Source: Culex pipiens pallens (lineage: Eukaryota > Arthropoda > Insecta > Diptera > Culicidae). Taken from it: 64,000 nucleotides of DNA. The translations under genes and the position numbers were made by a program. Shown in pieces: positions 33,895 to 45,198 of the stretch. How positions within the stretch are numbered: the first letter of the stretch is position 1; the number at the start of each line of letters is the position of its first letter. The notes beneath the pieces were generated by a model. The model did no database searches. It was given only the letters and a program-made list of their open reading frames with translations, and was not told the origin of the DNA. The stretch spans positions 94,512,221 through 94,576,220 of the forward strand of contig NC_068938.1 in the NCBI RefSeq assembly GCF_016801865.2. Direction: 5' to 3'.

Positions 33895-34901
33895 ATGCCT
33901 TTCGATCGTCGCGAAAAATTCTTCCTCCAAGATGAGGTCGTCATGCACAACCAAATCGACAGTGCGTGGGTTGTCATCCGTGGGAACGTCTTCGACATTA
34001 CGGCTTTGTACGGCGGCGGTGGTGGCACCGGCAGTCGCCCAAGCTCTCCAAAAAAGGTTCGTGGCTCCGCTTCGACTGCCGATGATAAATGGTCTCCGTA
34101 ATTTGCCTATCCTCTGATTCCCATCTCCTCCGGGGTAGATTCATCAACTGCTGCTTGCCTTTGCCGGCAAGGATTTAAGCGGATTCTTCACCGACGGCGG
34201 TCGGCCACTTTACAGGATTAGCAAGGATGGTGTCAAGGTGCCGGTGTTCGCGCCGGTCAAGGTGAAGAACCGTGCCACCGGAGAGTACTGGTGGAACGAT
34301 CGAAGCTTGCGGATCGGGAGGATTACGGCCCGGGCGCGGCCACTTCGGGTGCGCAACAGCTTGACGTTCAAGGTGCAAGAACTGGTGGTTTGCGAAGAAG
34401 ATACGATCGCAATGATTCAGCGCAAGTTTCTCCGATTCAACGGCAATGCCACAAACTACCGGTGGAGGAGTAATATCGATATGGTTAGTTGATTGGACTG
34501 AAAGTTGATGTTTTCAACAATTATCAAAATTAAAGAAGAATTTAGAGTATTTTTATAAGCAAAGTGCACTTAATTAAACAATGGTCCAAATTCATCATTG
34601 CACCACTTCTTTCACCCCCACGCGTGCATTCCAGAGTGACGCGGCCGCAGATTTACGACTTGATAAGACGCTGACGGAGAATGGCATCGTTTACGACCGC
34701 TACCCACCGGCGCCGCTCGTTTGGATCTTCTACCAGATTCCGGAGGGAATGCGCCTCGACCACGACCAAACCGGTGGTGGTGACAGCCATGGCCAGCCCA
34801 CCATCACCAGTGCGTCGTCGGCGGTTTCACCCACAACAGAAGCTAACAATGGCACGTATCCATCGTCGACGCAGGTGGCAACATGTTCTGCCGGAAGTTG
34901 A
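33895..34901 (+). CDS. CYB5D1: Cytochrome b5 domain-containing protein 1-like (CYB5D1)
   Basis: Three exons join in phase 0: 33895-34056, 34139-34483 and 34635-34901, giving 257 residues (human CYB5D1 has 228). Introns of 82 and 151 bp are GT-AG. The first 40 residues carry the b5-like strand set, with DEVVMHNQ and WVVIRGNVFDIT. The middle part resembles the CYB5D1-specific region, including YWWNDRSLRIGRI. The end of exon 2 and start of exon 3, with NYRWRS, LDKTLTENGI and LVWIFYQIP, match the ubiquitin-like C-terminal part of the family. Family members are ciliary or sperm axoneme proteins. Both heme histidines of true cytochrome b5 are absent: Gly-rich sequence replaces the HPGG loop, and Gly replaces the second His. 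A heme-free scaffold role is therefore likely. Confidence 0.88.
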
Positions 34902-35531
34902 CCACCGTGCGGTTAAATGAAACAATTTCCCCGTGACTTGAAGAAGAAGTCCCCGAAAACAAAAGACCACTTGGCAATTTGCCGACCCCAGCAGACCCGG
35001 CCGGGAAAGTGAACCCCTTTCTTCGTGTTGAGCTTCTCTGTGTGAACTACCAAAGAAAAGAAAAAGAGGGGAAAATCGTCTTGAAATTAAAATATAATAG
35101 AAATTCCTCAAATTCCTTCAGACGACCTTTGTTTTAGTTTCAGCGCGAAATCGGATGTGGGTGTGGAATGCGTTCTCACGCCACCGCAGACGTCAACCGG
35201 GGGAGCAAGAATTACTGTTGCGGACCCAGTTTCTTTTTTTCGGTGGGTGGTGGCTTAATCGGGTGATGAACGAGCTTTCGATGGTCGAGTGGAATAAATT
35301 TGTACCGAAATTAAGGAAATCTGCGAGGCAATTAGTTAATATTTATGTTAAATTAAATCAAATTTACAAACTCCAATAGTTCATATTTTTGTTATTTTTC
35401 TTTTATTTTTCAGATTCAAATTAAAAAAATAAATATGGAGGGGCAAAAAACTACGGTATCACTTGTAGTATGAGAAATAAAAAGATTTTTTTTTTTTAAT
35501 AAAAAGCATCCCAATCTGATTGAACATGGAC
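34902..35531 (+). other. 3' flank of the CYB5D1-like gene
   Basis: Contains the presumed 3' untranslated region. The ATTAAAATATAATAG stretch at 35088-35102 may serve in polyadenylation, but no canonical signal is clear. No other gene is seen. Confidence 0.4.
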
Positions 35532-35745
35532 AAACGAAACTATTGGCACTACGCCCCCTGGGGCATGGCCTTCCTCTAACGTGGGATTTCTGCTCCAGCG
35601 CCTCTGACGAGACAGGAGAAACCGGGACCGACGTTTTACTTCACCATCCGATAGAAGCTCAGTGGATAAGGCGGGAATCGAACCCGCGTCTCATAGCATC
35701 ATCGGGATCGGCAGCCGAAGCCGCTACCCCTGCGCCACGAGACCC
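35532..35745 (-). mobile_element. tRNA-headed SINE, copy 1
   Basis: On the minus strand it starts GGGTCTCGTGGCGCAGGGGT, an A-box-bearing tRNA-like head, with GGTTCGATTCCC as B box. The body holds CTTCTATCGGATGG and AAGTAAAACGTCGGTCC. It is almost identical to 45199-45414, with only a few differences, so the family was recently active. The head is not a working tRNA. Confidence 0.85.
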
Positions 35746-36226
35746 ACATATATGGACCATATGGACCAACATGGACAAATATATGCTGAATACATTCTCT
35801 ACTTTTTTGCTGTTCTTCACATTTCTTTGCCATTTATAATAGGATTATGCTTTTTTGGAAATCAATGGCTCCTAAAACAAATATTAAAATTTTGCTATTT
35901 GGGTGATTTTGAAACCGTCTTGAGTCGGCTGTGAAGCAAACGAATAAAATTTAGTTTATTGAACATAATTAAAAACAGCCCCAATTGTATTCTTTTGTTA
36001 AATGAAGCTATTCTAATGATAAGGATTTATAGTTAGGTGAATTAGATGAAATTACAAACCATATTTCAAATTTCAAGCTTGAACTTCCAAATGTAGAAAC
36101 AAGGAGTACACCACAAAAAAATCCGTTGTACACCCTCCATACAAAAAAGTTTGTTTTTGTATGGAAGTTGATGGGGAGATGGTTGAGAATTCCAACAAAG
36201 TGTCCACGTGGTTTATGGATGGTCCC
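35746..36226. other. Intergenic; edge of short C-rich family
   Basis: No gene. The end (36190-36226) holds GTGTCCACGTGGTTTATGGA, a relative of the CCACGTGG-bounded family seen at 1438, 15738 and 19544. Confidence 0.5.
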
Positions 36227-36456
36227 TTAGCCCGCTCGGCCATCAGACCGATGAAGAAAGGCATTCTACTTGCAGCTACACGCGAAATCCACATGCGTGT
36301 AAAATAAATTTTGCATTATGTTATGAAATTTTATGTAATATTACACCCTGAAACCTGTCGCCCATCAGTATGGGAAACCTACATGACCGAAATGTGAAGC
36401 TCATATATGCGTTTACCTTTTCCAGTCTTCATCAGTCTGATGGCCGAGCGGGCTAA
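36227..36456. mobile_element. Fold-back with tRNA-Leu/Ser-like ends
   Basis: TTAGCCCGCTCGGCCATCAG at 36227 is the complement of CTGATGGCCGAGCGGGCTAA ending at 36456; arms are about 31 bp. Read outward on the right, TGGCCGAGCGGGCTAAGGCG is a perfect type-II tRNA A box. The sequence continues GCCAG but shows no anticodon or T arm. It may be two inverted SINE heads or a MITE that captured a tRNA 5' half. Confidence 0.6.
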
Positions 36457-36989
36457 GGCGCCAGTCGTTACTGTTCGTCGTTACTGTACATGCAGTGTGT
36501 AAAATGTATTTTCCCACAAAGGAGATTTGCATGGTTTTGCATGCGGTTTTTCCTCGGAATTTTTTTTCTGAGTAGGGACAGCAGGTTGTTTTACCCGAAA
36601 CCAGCCGTAAATATCCAAATGTTGTGCAGTAACAAGGCTAAAACAGCTGTTCGCCCCAGATGAGGGAACTGCTAAATGCTTAATACAAGTTTCAGGAGTG
36701 TAGTAAAAATTGCAAAATAATGATATTTTCCCCCCTCACCTTACGATTATTTACAATTTGTGGTACCAACACTACCAACAGGTCGGACTTGATAACCCAA
36801 AGTCTCGATTATGTCGTTAAGCCAAAAAAGAACATATTTTTCCTTAATTAGATTGAACTGTAATTGTTAAATGTTTGAAAAGTGCCCTATTTGATTTAAA
36901 ATGCAAAAAATAAATTTATACAATGTCTTGCAACATTTTTACAATCGATTGTACAATTTCTCATTGTTTTTTTTTTTAATTTTTAGTAG
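36457..36989. other. Intergenic AT-rich sequence
   Basis: Nothing supported beyond T-rich runs. Confidence 0.45.
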
Positions 36990-38109
36990 AGCGTCCACTG
37001 TCACGGGAAAAAATCCCGAAAATTCCCGGAAAATTTTTTCCCGTTTCCCGGGAAATTTGTAAATTTCCCGAGAATTCCCGGAATTTAAGTAGAAGTTTAC
37101 ACTTTCTTAAGTTTTTGGCAAATTTTTTCAAATTTACAAAAAATAATAATGAAAAAAACTCAATTTTATTTTATTTAATTCAATTTACTGTTGTTTTGAA
37201 CTTATCAGTTCGTCTGAAGCTTTCATATCAAGATATATTTAAGGTAATATTACTTTTTGAAGCTTTCACAACTGGGATCTTGTTTATTTGTTAAGCAACA
37301 AATTTTGGCATGACAATAGACTTTTATAAGGCGAATTACAGTTTGAAGTTATGAATTTATATAGCTACTAAGGGCGTATGAGGTTTCAGTATGAACCACC
37401 AAACTGCTTTTGTTTTGCTGCTTTATTTTTAACCGGGAAAGTTTATTTGACTGAATCATTTAAAAATATTTAGAAACAACTTCGTATTTTAAAAAATTCA
37501 AACATATTTCAAAATCTCGCTCAAAATATTCAAAATCATTGAGTTGTGAATTCATGAAATTGCTATTTCTAGTACAAAAGCAGATTTTTAAGGTAAACCC
37601 AATGCTTATCTTCATTATTCATTTTATTCATGAGCTCATGAGCTGAGATAAAAGATTTGCTAACAAAACCATATTTTCTTCATGGTTTTTTTCAACTTAT
37701 CGTCTCAATGTTATTCTTTATCATATTCTCCCAAACTGTTCACAGAGCCATATTTGAAAGCAATTTTATGGTTTTGAAGCATGGATTCATTATACTCGCT
37801 GTCTAAACACAGTGATTAAAAAAATAATACGAAACAAAAAATACTAAAGATTATTTTATTAATATTTTGTACAATTTGAAAATTATGTATTTTCTAGTTT
37901 TTTTTTGTTTTTTTTATATGTGGTTAAGGCATTGACCCTCGTACTTATTATGATTTATTTTATACAATTGTGTTGAAGAATATCAATAAGAACCAAAATC
38001 TGAACAATTTTCAATCAATTTAAAATTTCCCGGGAAATTTGTTGAAAATTTCCCGTTTCCCGGGAATTTGTAATCCCGGGAATTTGTTATCCCGGGAAAT
38101 TGGACGCTT
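36990..38109. mobile_element. CCCGGGAA-ended non-autonomous DNA element
   Basis: It begins AGCGTCCACTGTCACGGGAA and ends TTCCCGGGAAATTGGACGCT, giving short terminal inverted repeats (AGCGTCCA/TGGACGCT) plus subterminal copies of TTCCCGGGAA within about 100 bp of each end. The 0.9-kb centre is AT-rich and non-coding. Clustered subterminal words are typical of transposase binding sites in hAT-like elements. The superfamily was not proven because no target duplication was resolved. Confidence 0.75.
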
Positions 38110-38861
38110 TTATTTTGAACAAAAATTCGTTTATTTTATGATTCCGAAAACCCAATTTTTTTGAAAAATGTCGAAACAAATATCTGTATGGTCGCTTCCA
38201 TTCCCCGTTACTTTTAAACTTTTATGGGAAATGTACTTTTCGAATCTGCAATAATCCAGAGAGGTTATTTTTCATTTAAAACAAAAAAAAAGATTTTAAA
38301 ATTACTTGTTTTTTGTTACTTTGCAGGATTACTTTTTAGAGTTTAACAATGTTCTGTAATGTTGCATAAGACAGACCCTTTGAAGTTTTCGTGGCAGATT
38401 CGACAGGTACATAAATTTTTCCATAAAATTACATGTCTCACGATTTTTGACAGTTAAGAACGGGAAGCCCAACGACACTAATTTTCTACCTCCTTACGGT
38501 TTCGAGCTACAAATCACTGAAAAACGTGACTTAGTAAAAATCCTGACAAATGAAAGGGTTCGACCAAAAAACCTTCTCTCTGGTTCGACCACCCCACCAA
38601 CACGCGATTTTTAAAATTGGACCTCTTATTTGAGATCAGGGACTGAAATTACCCATCAGAGCAAAGTTTCACGGAAATCCATGAGAGGTTGGGGCAATTC
38701 GTTCCTATTTTGTGTGAGTTGGCGGAGAATGACCCAATTGCCAACAATTTTGTAAGCAGATCGTTTCAAAACTCGATTTTTAGGCATTCGTCTTATTTAT
38801 TCAACTCAAAAGAGCCTTGTTGAATAAATGTACTAAATTTGATGAAAAAACATCATTTAGC
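38110..38861. other. Intergenic sequence
   Basis: No gene recognised. Probably further degraded repeats. Confidence 0.45.
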
Positions 38862-39172
38862 TACTAATCTAATCTAATCTAATCGAACACAAGCGCAGCC
38901 AGTCCGAAGAAAGCATCCTGGAAGAACTTGGGGTTAGATTACGCCCCAAGTTCTTTCTTGTCAATATTAAATATTGCAGTACACTTGAGTAACCCCGAAG
39001 ATGTATTGCATAAATTAAAGCGGCCAGGCCTACTGCGTTGCATTAACCGCAGAGACAGATTCTGTGAACGGAACACATTTCACAGAATCTACAGGGGAGG
39101 AAGGATGCGTGGACATACCGTACCAAACGCTCCTGTTTACAGTTTCAAATGTGTTTTGTATAATGTGTTAAG
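38862..39172 (-). repeat. GATTA-tailed repeat family, copy 3
   Basis: Minus-strand copy. The tail appears on the plus strand as TAATC units at 38862-38885. Alignment with 20281-20580 is close over about 300 bp, including GGGGAGGAAGGATGCGT and GTACCAAACGCTCC. It also carries an imperfect internal palindrome around CACAGAATC. Confidence 0.78.
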
Positions 39173-39272
39173 TGTAAAATATATTGTGGTTATATAATCA
39201 ATTAAATATAATAATGCAATATAATGATCATTTAAGAGGCAGTATTTGTAAATATTGCTCGGTTTGTTCTAG

Positions 39273-40609
39273 AGGTCGTATCGAGGTGCTCCGATTTGGA
39301 TGAAACTTTCAGCGTTTGTTTGTCTATACATGAGATGAACTCATGCCAAATATGAGCCCTCAACGACAAAGGGAAGTGGGGTAAAACGGGCATTGAAGTT
39401 TGAGGTCCAAAAAACGTAAAAAATCTTAAAATTGCTCGCATTTCCGTAAAACTTCATCAATTCCAACTCTCTTAGGTGCATTCGAAAGGTCTTTTGAAGC
39501 ACTTCAAAATGTGCCATAGGCATCCAGGATTGGTTTTCCTTTTTCTCATAGCTTTTGCAAATTACTGTTAAAATGGATTTTTTTTAAACCCTAATATCTT
39601 TTTGCAACAGCCTCCAACACCCATACTCCCATAGGTTAAAAGATCGGTAATTACATGGACTATAAGCCTACGGTATTAACTTTTTGGCCAATCGCAGTTT
39701 TTCTCATAGTTTTTCGATTTTTCTAGAACAAACATTTTACAAGGTTAGTTTTTGCCCTGTAGGCCGCCATAGCGGCACTTTTTGGTCTCAATTTTGTCAT
39801 ATTCGGAATCCTCGGACAATTTCACGTAAGTTAGTAGTATTGGAGTTGTAAATTTGATTTAAAAAATAATTAAATAAAACATTTTTGAAAAAAGAAAAAG
39901 ATCTTATTTACCCTGTGATCAATACGTCAAATGCTGTATCAAGTAGGCGAAAACCTGTTTTACCCCTAATCCAACCAATTGTTAAAAAATATTTTAATTC
40001 ATTCTAAATGGCAATTTTTCCAATCAAATTTACAACTCCAATACTACTAACTTACGTGAAATTGTCCGAGGATTCCGAAACTGACAAAATTGAGACCAAA
40101 AAGTGCCGCTATGGCGGCATACAGGGCAAAAACTAACGTTGTAAAATGTTTGTTCTAGAAAAATCGAAAAACTATGAGAAAAACTGCGATTGGCCAAAAA
40201 GTTAATACCGTAGGCTTATAGTCCATGTAATTACCGATCTTTTGACCTATGGGAGTATGGGTGTTGGAAGCTGTTGCAAAAAGATATTAAGGTTTTAAAA
40301 AAATCCATTTTTGACAGTAATTTGCAAAAGCTAAGAGAAAAAGTCGAACCAATCCTGGATGTCTATGGCACATTTTGAAGTGCTTCAAAAGACCTTTCGA
40401 ATGCATCTAAGAGAGTTGGAATTGATGAAGTTTTACGGAAATGCGAGCAATTTTAAGATTTTTTACGTTTTTTGGACCTCAAACTTCAATGCCCGTTTTA
40501 CCCCACTTCCGTTTGTCGTAGAGGGCTCGTATTTGGCATGAGTTCATCTCATGTATAGACAAACAAACGCTGAAAGTTTCATCCAAATCGGAGCACCTCG
40601 ATACGACCT
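39273..40609. mobile_element. Large fold-back element, arms about 590 bp
   Basis: 39273-39863 and 40021-40609 are inverted copies with roughly 95% identity, separated by 157 bp. AGGTCGTATCGAGGTGCTCC at the left end matches GGAGCACCTCGATACGACCT at the right end. The same short frame appears in both arms on opposite strands, an effect of the inversion. No transposase is present. If transcribed it would give a very long hairpin RNA. Confidence 0.85.
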
Positions 40610-41994
40610 GTTACACATTGGTGAAAAACTCGCTCTTAATAAAATCCCTTCACCTATATATAATAACCACGCACCCAAGCACACAAGCAGCGACACAAAA
40701 GAAATGAAAATGAGCATGCAAAAACAAGACAGCGCGTCCCCGCGGTCAGCGCACTAATGATCGAAAAAGCATCATTTAGCTTCTTGATGCAAAAACTACT
40801 ATTTTGAATTTAGATTTTGCGTTTTAAACCGGCTCAAATTTAAATATTTTGCCCAAAATTTGAAGAATGTCATTCTGTGAATTCAATTTTGATAACGTGT
40901 TTAAAAAAAGACCATCAAATTACCTGAGACAGCATGTGTTGCTTTCAGACCTTATCAATAAGGTGTAAAACGCCTCATCAACCAGAAGTCCCAACATTGG
41001 TTTAAAATCATCCATCTTTATCACGTGCGCTTGATGAGCCAAGTGAAAAGCGCCATGTGCAAACCGCGCCCAAGAGTGCAGCCTATAGTCAGCACCTAAT
41101 TAAACCAATCGAGAAACCAATCTCTAATCAATTTTAACGAAGGTCCATTCAAGGATTCCACGTTGCAAGAGGCGTATAACAGCAGGTCAGCACGTTTGGA
41201 CAGCATCCGCGCGGTTAAGGCACGAGACCAGTTCGCGTGAGCCACGCGTGGAACGTGAAACACATGGCGTTTAGTCCTAAACCGTTTGTGTGTGTGTGGA
41301 GACCTGGAGAATTTCAGGAATCGATAGCGATCTATACGAGCGTTTGATTGGTTATTTTGGCACGAAACAGGAAACGTTTGCGACACGTTGCCATTTAGTT
41401 ATTCGAGGCAAAGAAGGATGTAATCCTAATTTTTTTTAAAGCTGATGATGCTCGAGAAAAAAAAGGATTAGTCTTTATGGATGTTTTTTTTCGAAAGCAT
41501 CGACACTCGATCGAAACGAATCGCTGTTGATTGTTTTCCTTTTATTTTTTCCAAACTATACACAAACATCACGGAACCGATCCCGATCAGCAGATCGAAC
41601 GTACGACCAACATAAGCATAAAAGCAGGCGGCAGGTGGTAGACGTCTACGTTACAATTTGCACCGGATCTTTCTCTCCCTGATGCTTGCCGGCCCAAGAC
41701 CATCATTATTGGAACGAGAAACGGACGGACGATCGAACAAAACAACGCACACCCAAGTTTGTTCGCCACGCTGCACATGGTGGCAACTTTAAACAAATAC
41801 TTCTCAGCTTTGAACAAATAATTGTCGTGCTTATAATTATTAAGCAGTACACTTTTGAATAAGTTAAGCTTATTTTTTGGTAAAATGAAAACCTTGTTTG
41901 GACCATGCATAAACAACGTTGACAATATTTCCCTTCCCCAACGTGGATAATCGTGACAACTGTAATAACGAAGAAATAACTTATAAGTTTCATC
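40610..41994. other. Intergenic sequence, no supported gene
   Basis: Mixed composition with some CG-rich patches at 41160-41290. Open frames on the minus strand (41096-41386 and 41587-41925) have no recognisable domain. Possibly contains regulatory sequence. Confidence 0.45.
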
Positions 41995-42180
41995 ATCCCG
42001 GTACGAGAATCGAACCCACGACCTCTGAATTGGAAGTCCAGTGCACTGTTAGTCAAAACCCATCCCCTACCGGTCAAGATTCCCAGTGAGCAGATTTACT
42101 CTTTGAAGGGATCTGACTTTGCCGAGCCAGACAGGAATCGAACTCATCACTTTCCGCTTACAAAGCAAAGAATGTTCAAG
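41995..42180 (-). mobile_element. Dimeric tRNA-like SINE fragment
   Basis: On the minus strand, a first tRNA-like segment ends with the B-box-like GAGTTCGATTCCTG near 42135. After about 40 bp, a second one spans about 42073-41999. The second has acceptor pairing CCGGTA/TACCGG, an anticodon arm with loop CTTCCAA (anticodon TCC) and GGGTTCGATTC. Two tRNA-like units with a short spacer resemble the layout described for dimeric mosquito SINEs. Stem mismatches argue against active tRNA genes. Confidence 0.6.
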
Positions 42181-42304
42181 TTAAATCGATGTTTGTGGGA
42201 AAACAAAGCATTATTTAAGAAAAAAAAAACCGTTTCATATTTTAACTTTAAGCAAACAGCTGTAAACGTTAGAGAGTAACCGAATCTAAAGTATTATTTG
42301 AATA

Positions 42305-43456
42305 CAGTCGACTCTCTGGTTGTTAGAGGTGGGCAAAACCGCTCTTTTTTAGGAGCCGCTCATTTTCGTTCGCTCTTTAAAAAGAGCCGCTCATTTGAAC
42401 GGCTCTTTCGCTCTTTTTTCAAAATTTGAATGAATTGGGTTTTTTTCAAGAATCATGTGATTTTATAAATTATTTCACATTGGACTTTTATAAATTTGGC
42501 TATACCAAATATTTTTTGAAGTTTATGTCCCTCAACTCTGGCCAAAGTCACAAAAATATTTAACATTTTAATGAAAAAAGAGTTTTAAAATGCATTTTAC
42601 ACATCCCCAGATGTTTTGCAATCATTAGTTTTCAAAATATCGAAGCATCGATGAACTTTTTTTTAAACCGAAAAAAAACTTTTGCATTAGATACTGTACA
42701 ACTTAATTTCACCAAAAATCAAAATGCTTTTTAATTTGTTTTCAGTGCATAAGACTTCTATTTTCATTTGAATTTTAAAGTTTTTTACTTTAATAAACAA
42801 TCAGTTGCCCACTGAAAAGTTTATTTCATTTTGTTGAGAAATTCATTTACTTTTGGGATTAATTTTTAAACGCATTGACATTTTTGAAATTGCATTTTCA
42901 ATTCTCAAAAACAAATTTAATGCTACATTTTTTGGAAATTCAATAAATTATATTTATAACAAAATTCATGCCATATTGAAACGGTTTTTTCAAAAGACCA
43001 GAGTTTAAAAAAGAACCGCGGTTCTTTTTTGTGAGCCACAGTTCGTTCGCTCTTTTAAGTGAACCGGCTCTTTGAGCAGTTCGCTCTTTTTTTGCCCACC
43101 TCTACTGGTTGTCAATATCCAAGGGACCGTCGAGGAAGAGAATCATCAGTTTACAGAACGATGCAAAAAGAAGACTCGATTGATTTTTATTTTTCTTGAT
43201 ACCCAGCTATGGGAGAGAATCATGGCAACGTCCAGCAAACAAAAACAAACTTATGTCAAACACCCTTCAAAGCTTCGTTTCGCGAAGAAAAATGTCTATG
43301 CAAGCCAGGAGAAAGTGAAATTATTGACAACCGGAAGAGATTTTTAAAGCAACCAGAGCAAGAGAATTGGAATATGCAGATTGAAGGGACTGAAGAATTC
43401 ATCGATAGATGGAGCAATATTGATATCGAGAAGATTGACAGCCAGAGAGTCGACTG
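42305..43456. mobile_element. TA-flanked pogo/mariner-like MITE, split
   Basis: The ends are CAGTCGACTCTCTGGTTGT and the complement ACAGCCAGAGAGTCGACTG, flanked by TA on both sides (42303-42304 and 43457-43458). This suits the Tc1/mariner/pogo superfamily. A hAT-like element is inserted 11 bp inside the left terminus. Without it and one duplication copy, the host element is 363 bp and non-coding. Confidence 0.85.
42324..43104. mobile_element. hAT-like MITE nested in the pogo-like MITE
   Basis: TAGAGGTGGGCAAAA at 42324 pairs with TTTTTGCCCACCTCTA ending at 43104. The 8-bp direct repeat CTGGTTGT flanks it at 42316-42323 and 43105-43112. An 8-bp duplication and a short terminal repeat mark the hAT superfamily. 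Subterminal GAGCCG and GCTCTTT words cluster near both ends. No transposase frame. Confidence 0.88.
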
Positions 43457-43458
43457 TA

Positions 43459-44282
43459 GTTCCTATAATCAAAGGGAGTTATTTACGTGCACATGTATTG
43501 CGTGTACGTACACGAAAAAAAAGGTTAAATTTTGTCCGGCCAGCTAAATCAAATGATGCGCTAGTGTGCGTAAGCTCTATTGCTTATAGGACCATTTCCA
43601 AAAATGTTGTTGAAATTATTGCTTATTATTTTTTTTTTCAATTATCTCGACTTCAGTTTAAGTCAAGGGACATGAACATTGAAACATATTTTCAGTGGCC
43701 AACTGCACAATCAAAATTATCAATTTTTAAGGAGCAATTTATTGCCCCTGATCGCATGAATGTCCCATATGCATTTTCATCACTTTTGAGTTATTGATGC
43801 CATTTGGTTCAAAATCGTGTGCTCTTTCAAAAGAGCCTAGAACATCCAGTACTTTGTTCTAGAAATCTGGAGGAAATCCAGTTTTTTCGTGAAGCCTTAT
43901 GTGTGGGACAAACTTGCCTTGCGTTTTTCTCTGTTTTTGCATATGGGACATTTTTGTGAACATGGGCAGTTTAATTATTTATTATTGATTTGACCAGTTT
44001 GGATGAAATTGAATGGGTTGTGGTAGACATCCTCAATAACACTGTGTAAAGATAATTAGTGCAATTCATTTATTAGTTTAGCCAGGTTTTGTACATTTTA
44101 TAATGAATCCTTATTTTTAGAGCAAATATGAAGCTTTTATAATGGGAGTTAGACAAATCTGGCTAATATCAGTTAATATGTTCATAACTTTTAAAATATG
44201 AATAACAATTAATAGCGTAAAAATCATGGAATTTAAGCAATTTTCAAGTGTTATTCATTATTTGAAAGTCCTGGAAATCTCG
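43459..44282. other. Intergenic AT-rich sequence
   Basis: No supported gene. The open frame 43381-43797 crosses the MITE end and is not accepted. Confidence 0.45.
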
Positions 44283-44508
44283 GGTGAGTTTTCAATAAGC
44301 CGTAAGAGCCACCGTGACCTCCGACACTAATTTTCATTTTTCTCCAAATTGAAGCAAAGTTTCATTTATCTTTAATGTAGAGCACTTGAAGGACGTGTAG
44401 ATGAACAATCTCAAGCTTTTTTGAAATTGTTTTTTCGCAAGAGACTCGAGTACCGTTGCAAAAAGGGCTTTGTTTACCAATGGCTCTTACGGCTTTTTGA
44501 AAACTAAT
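44283..44508. repeat. Short inverted repeat around a unique core
   Basis: GAGTTTTCAATAAGCCGTAA at about 44285 pairs with the complement near 44484-44504, with arms of about 27 bp. Possibly a small MITE of about 225 bp. Confidence 0.55.
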
Positions 44509-44514
44509 CCGAGA

Positions 44515-44804
44515 AATATTTTTTTTAAGAAGATAAAAAAATTTCACAGAAATTTCATTTTAATGCATGGAAAATCAGATCAATTCTTTCCAAGGTATAG
44601 GCAATCGAAAATTTAAGGCATGCAAAAATTAAATTGGCCAAATCTCACCAACAAAATTTAATATTTTTTTTAAGAAGATAAAAAAAATTCACAGAAATTT
44701 CATTTTAATGCATGGAAAATCAGATCAATTCTTTCCAAGGTATCGGCAATCGAAAATTTAAGGCATGCAAAAATTAAATTGGCCAAATCTCACCAACAAA
44801 AGGT
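44515..44804 (+). repeat. Tandem duplication of a 145-bp unit
   Basis: Units 44515-44659 and 44660-44804 are nearly identical, for example both contain AATGCATGGAAAATCAGATC. Only a few bases differ, so the duplication is young. No gene inside. Confidence 0.88.
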
Positions 44805-45198
44805 TTGATCAACATTTTTGTTGAATGAAAATTTTAGAAGAAAATGAAAGAAAAAACGAGAAAGGACACTACTTATCAGAAGTTTGTAATTACTACTTTA
44901 TGCAACAAATTACGAAATAATGATTTTGAAATTTTTAGCACTCTAAATTCATTTGAGTTAAATTGAAAAGTATTTTCAGTATTTCCATGCTTAGGGGTGA
45001 AAAGTATATCGTTTGGTCATTCTAGAATGATTGGAAAAGTTATTATTTGTAATTATATAATTTTATTTTTCGAGTGAAAATTAAATTTTAGAACATTTCA
45101 ATTTTTGTAGTTTCACATCGACACAATCGACTTTATGTGACATGGAGGAAACAGTTTTTTTTTTCAAAGTGGCCCATGGAAACGATGGAGAGAGTTTC
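44805..45198. other. Intergenic sequence
   Basis: AT-rich and not recognised. Confidence 0.45.

Noticed and set aside
35543..35839. 98-codon frame, also seen at 45137-45433
   Set aside because: Both lie across the same SINE family and read through its antisense.
39341..40541. Identical 60-codon peptide on both strands, a possible duplicated gene
   Set aside because: It merely reflects the two arms of a fold-back element.
43381..43797. 138-codon frame
   Set aside because: Begins inside a MITE and runs across its end into unrelated sequence.
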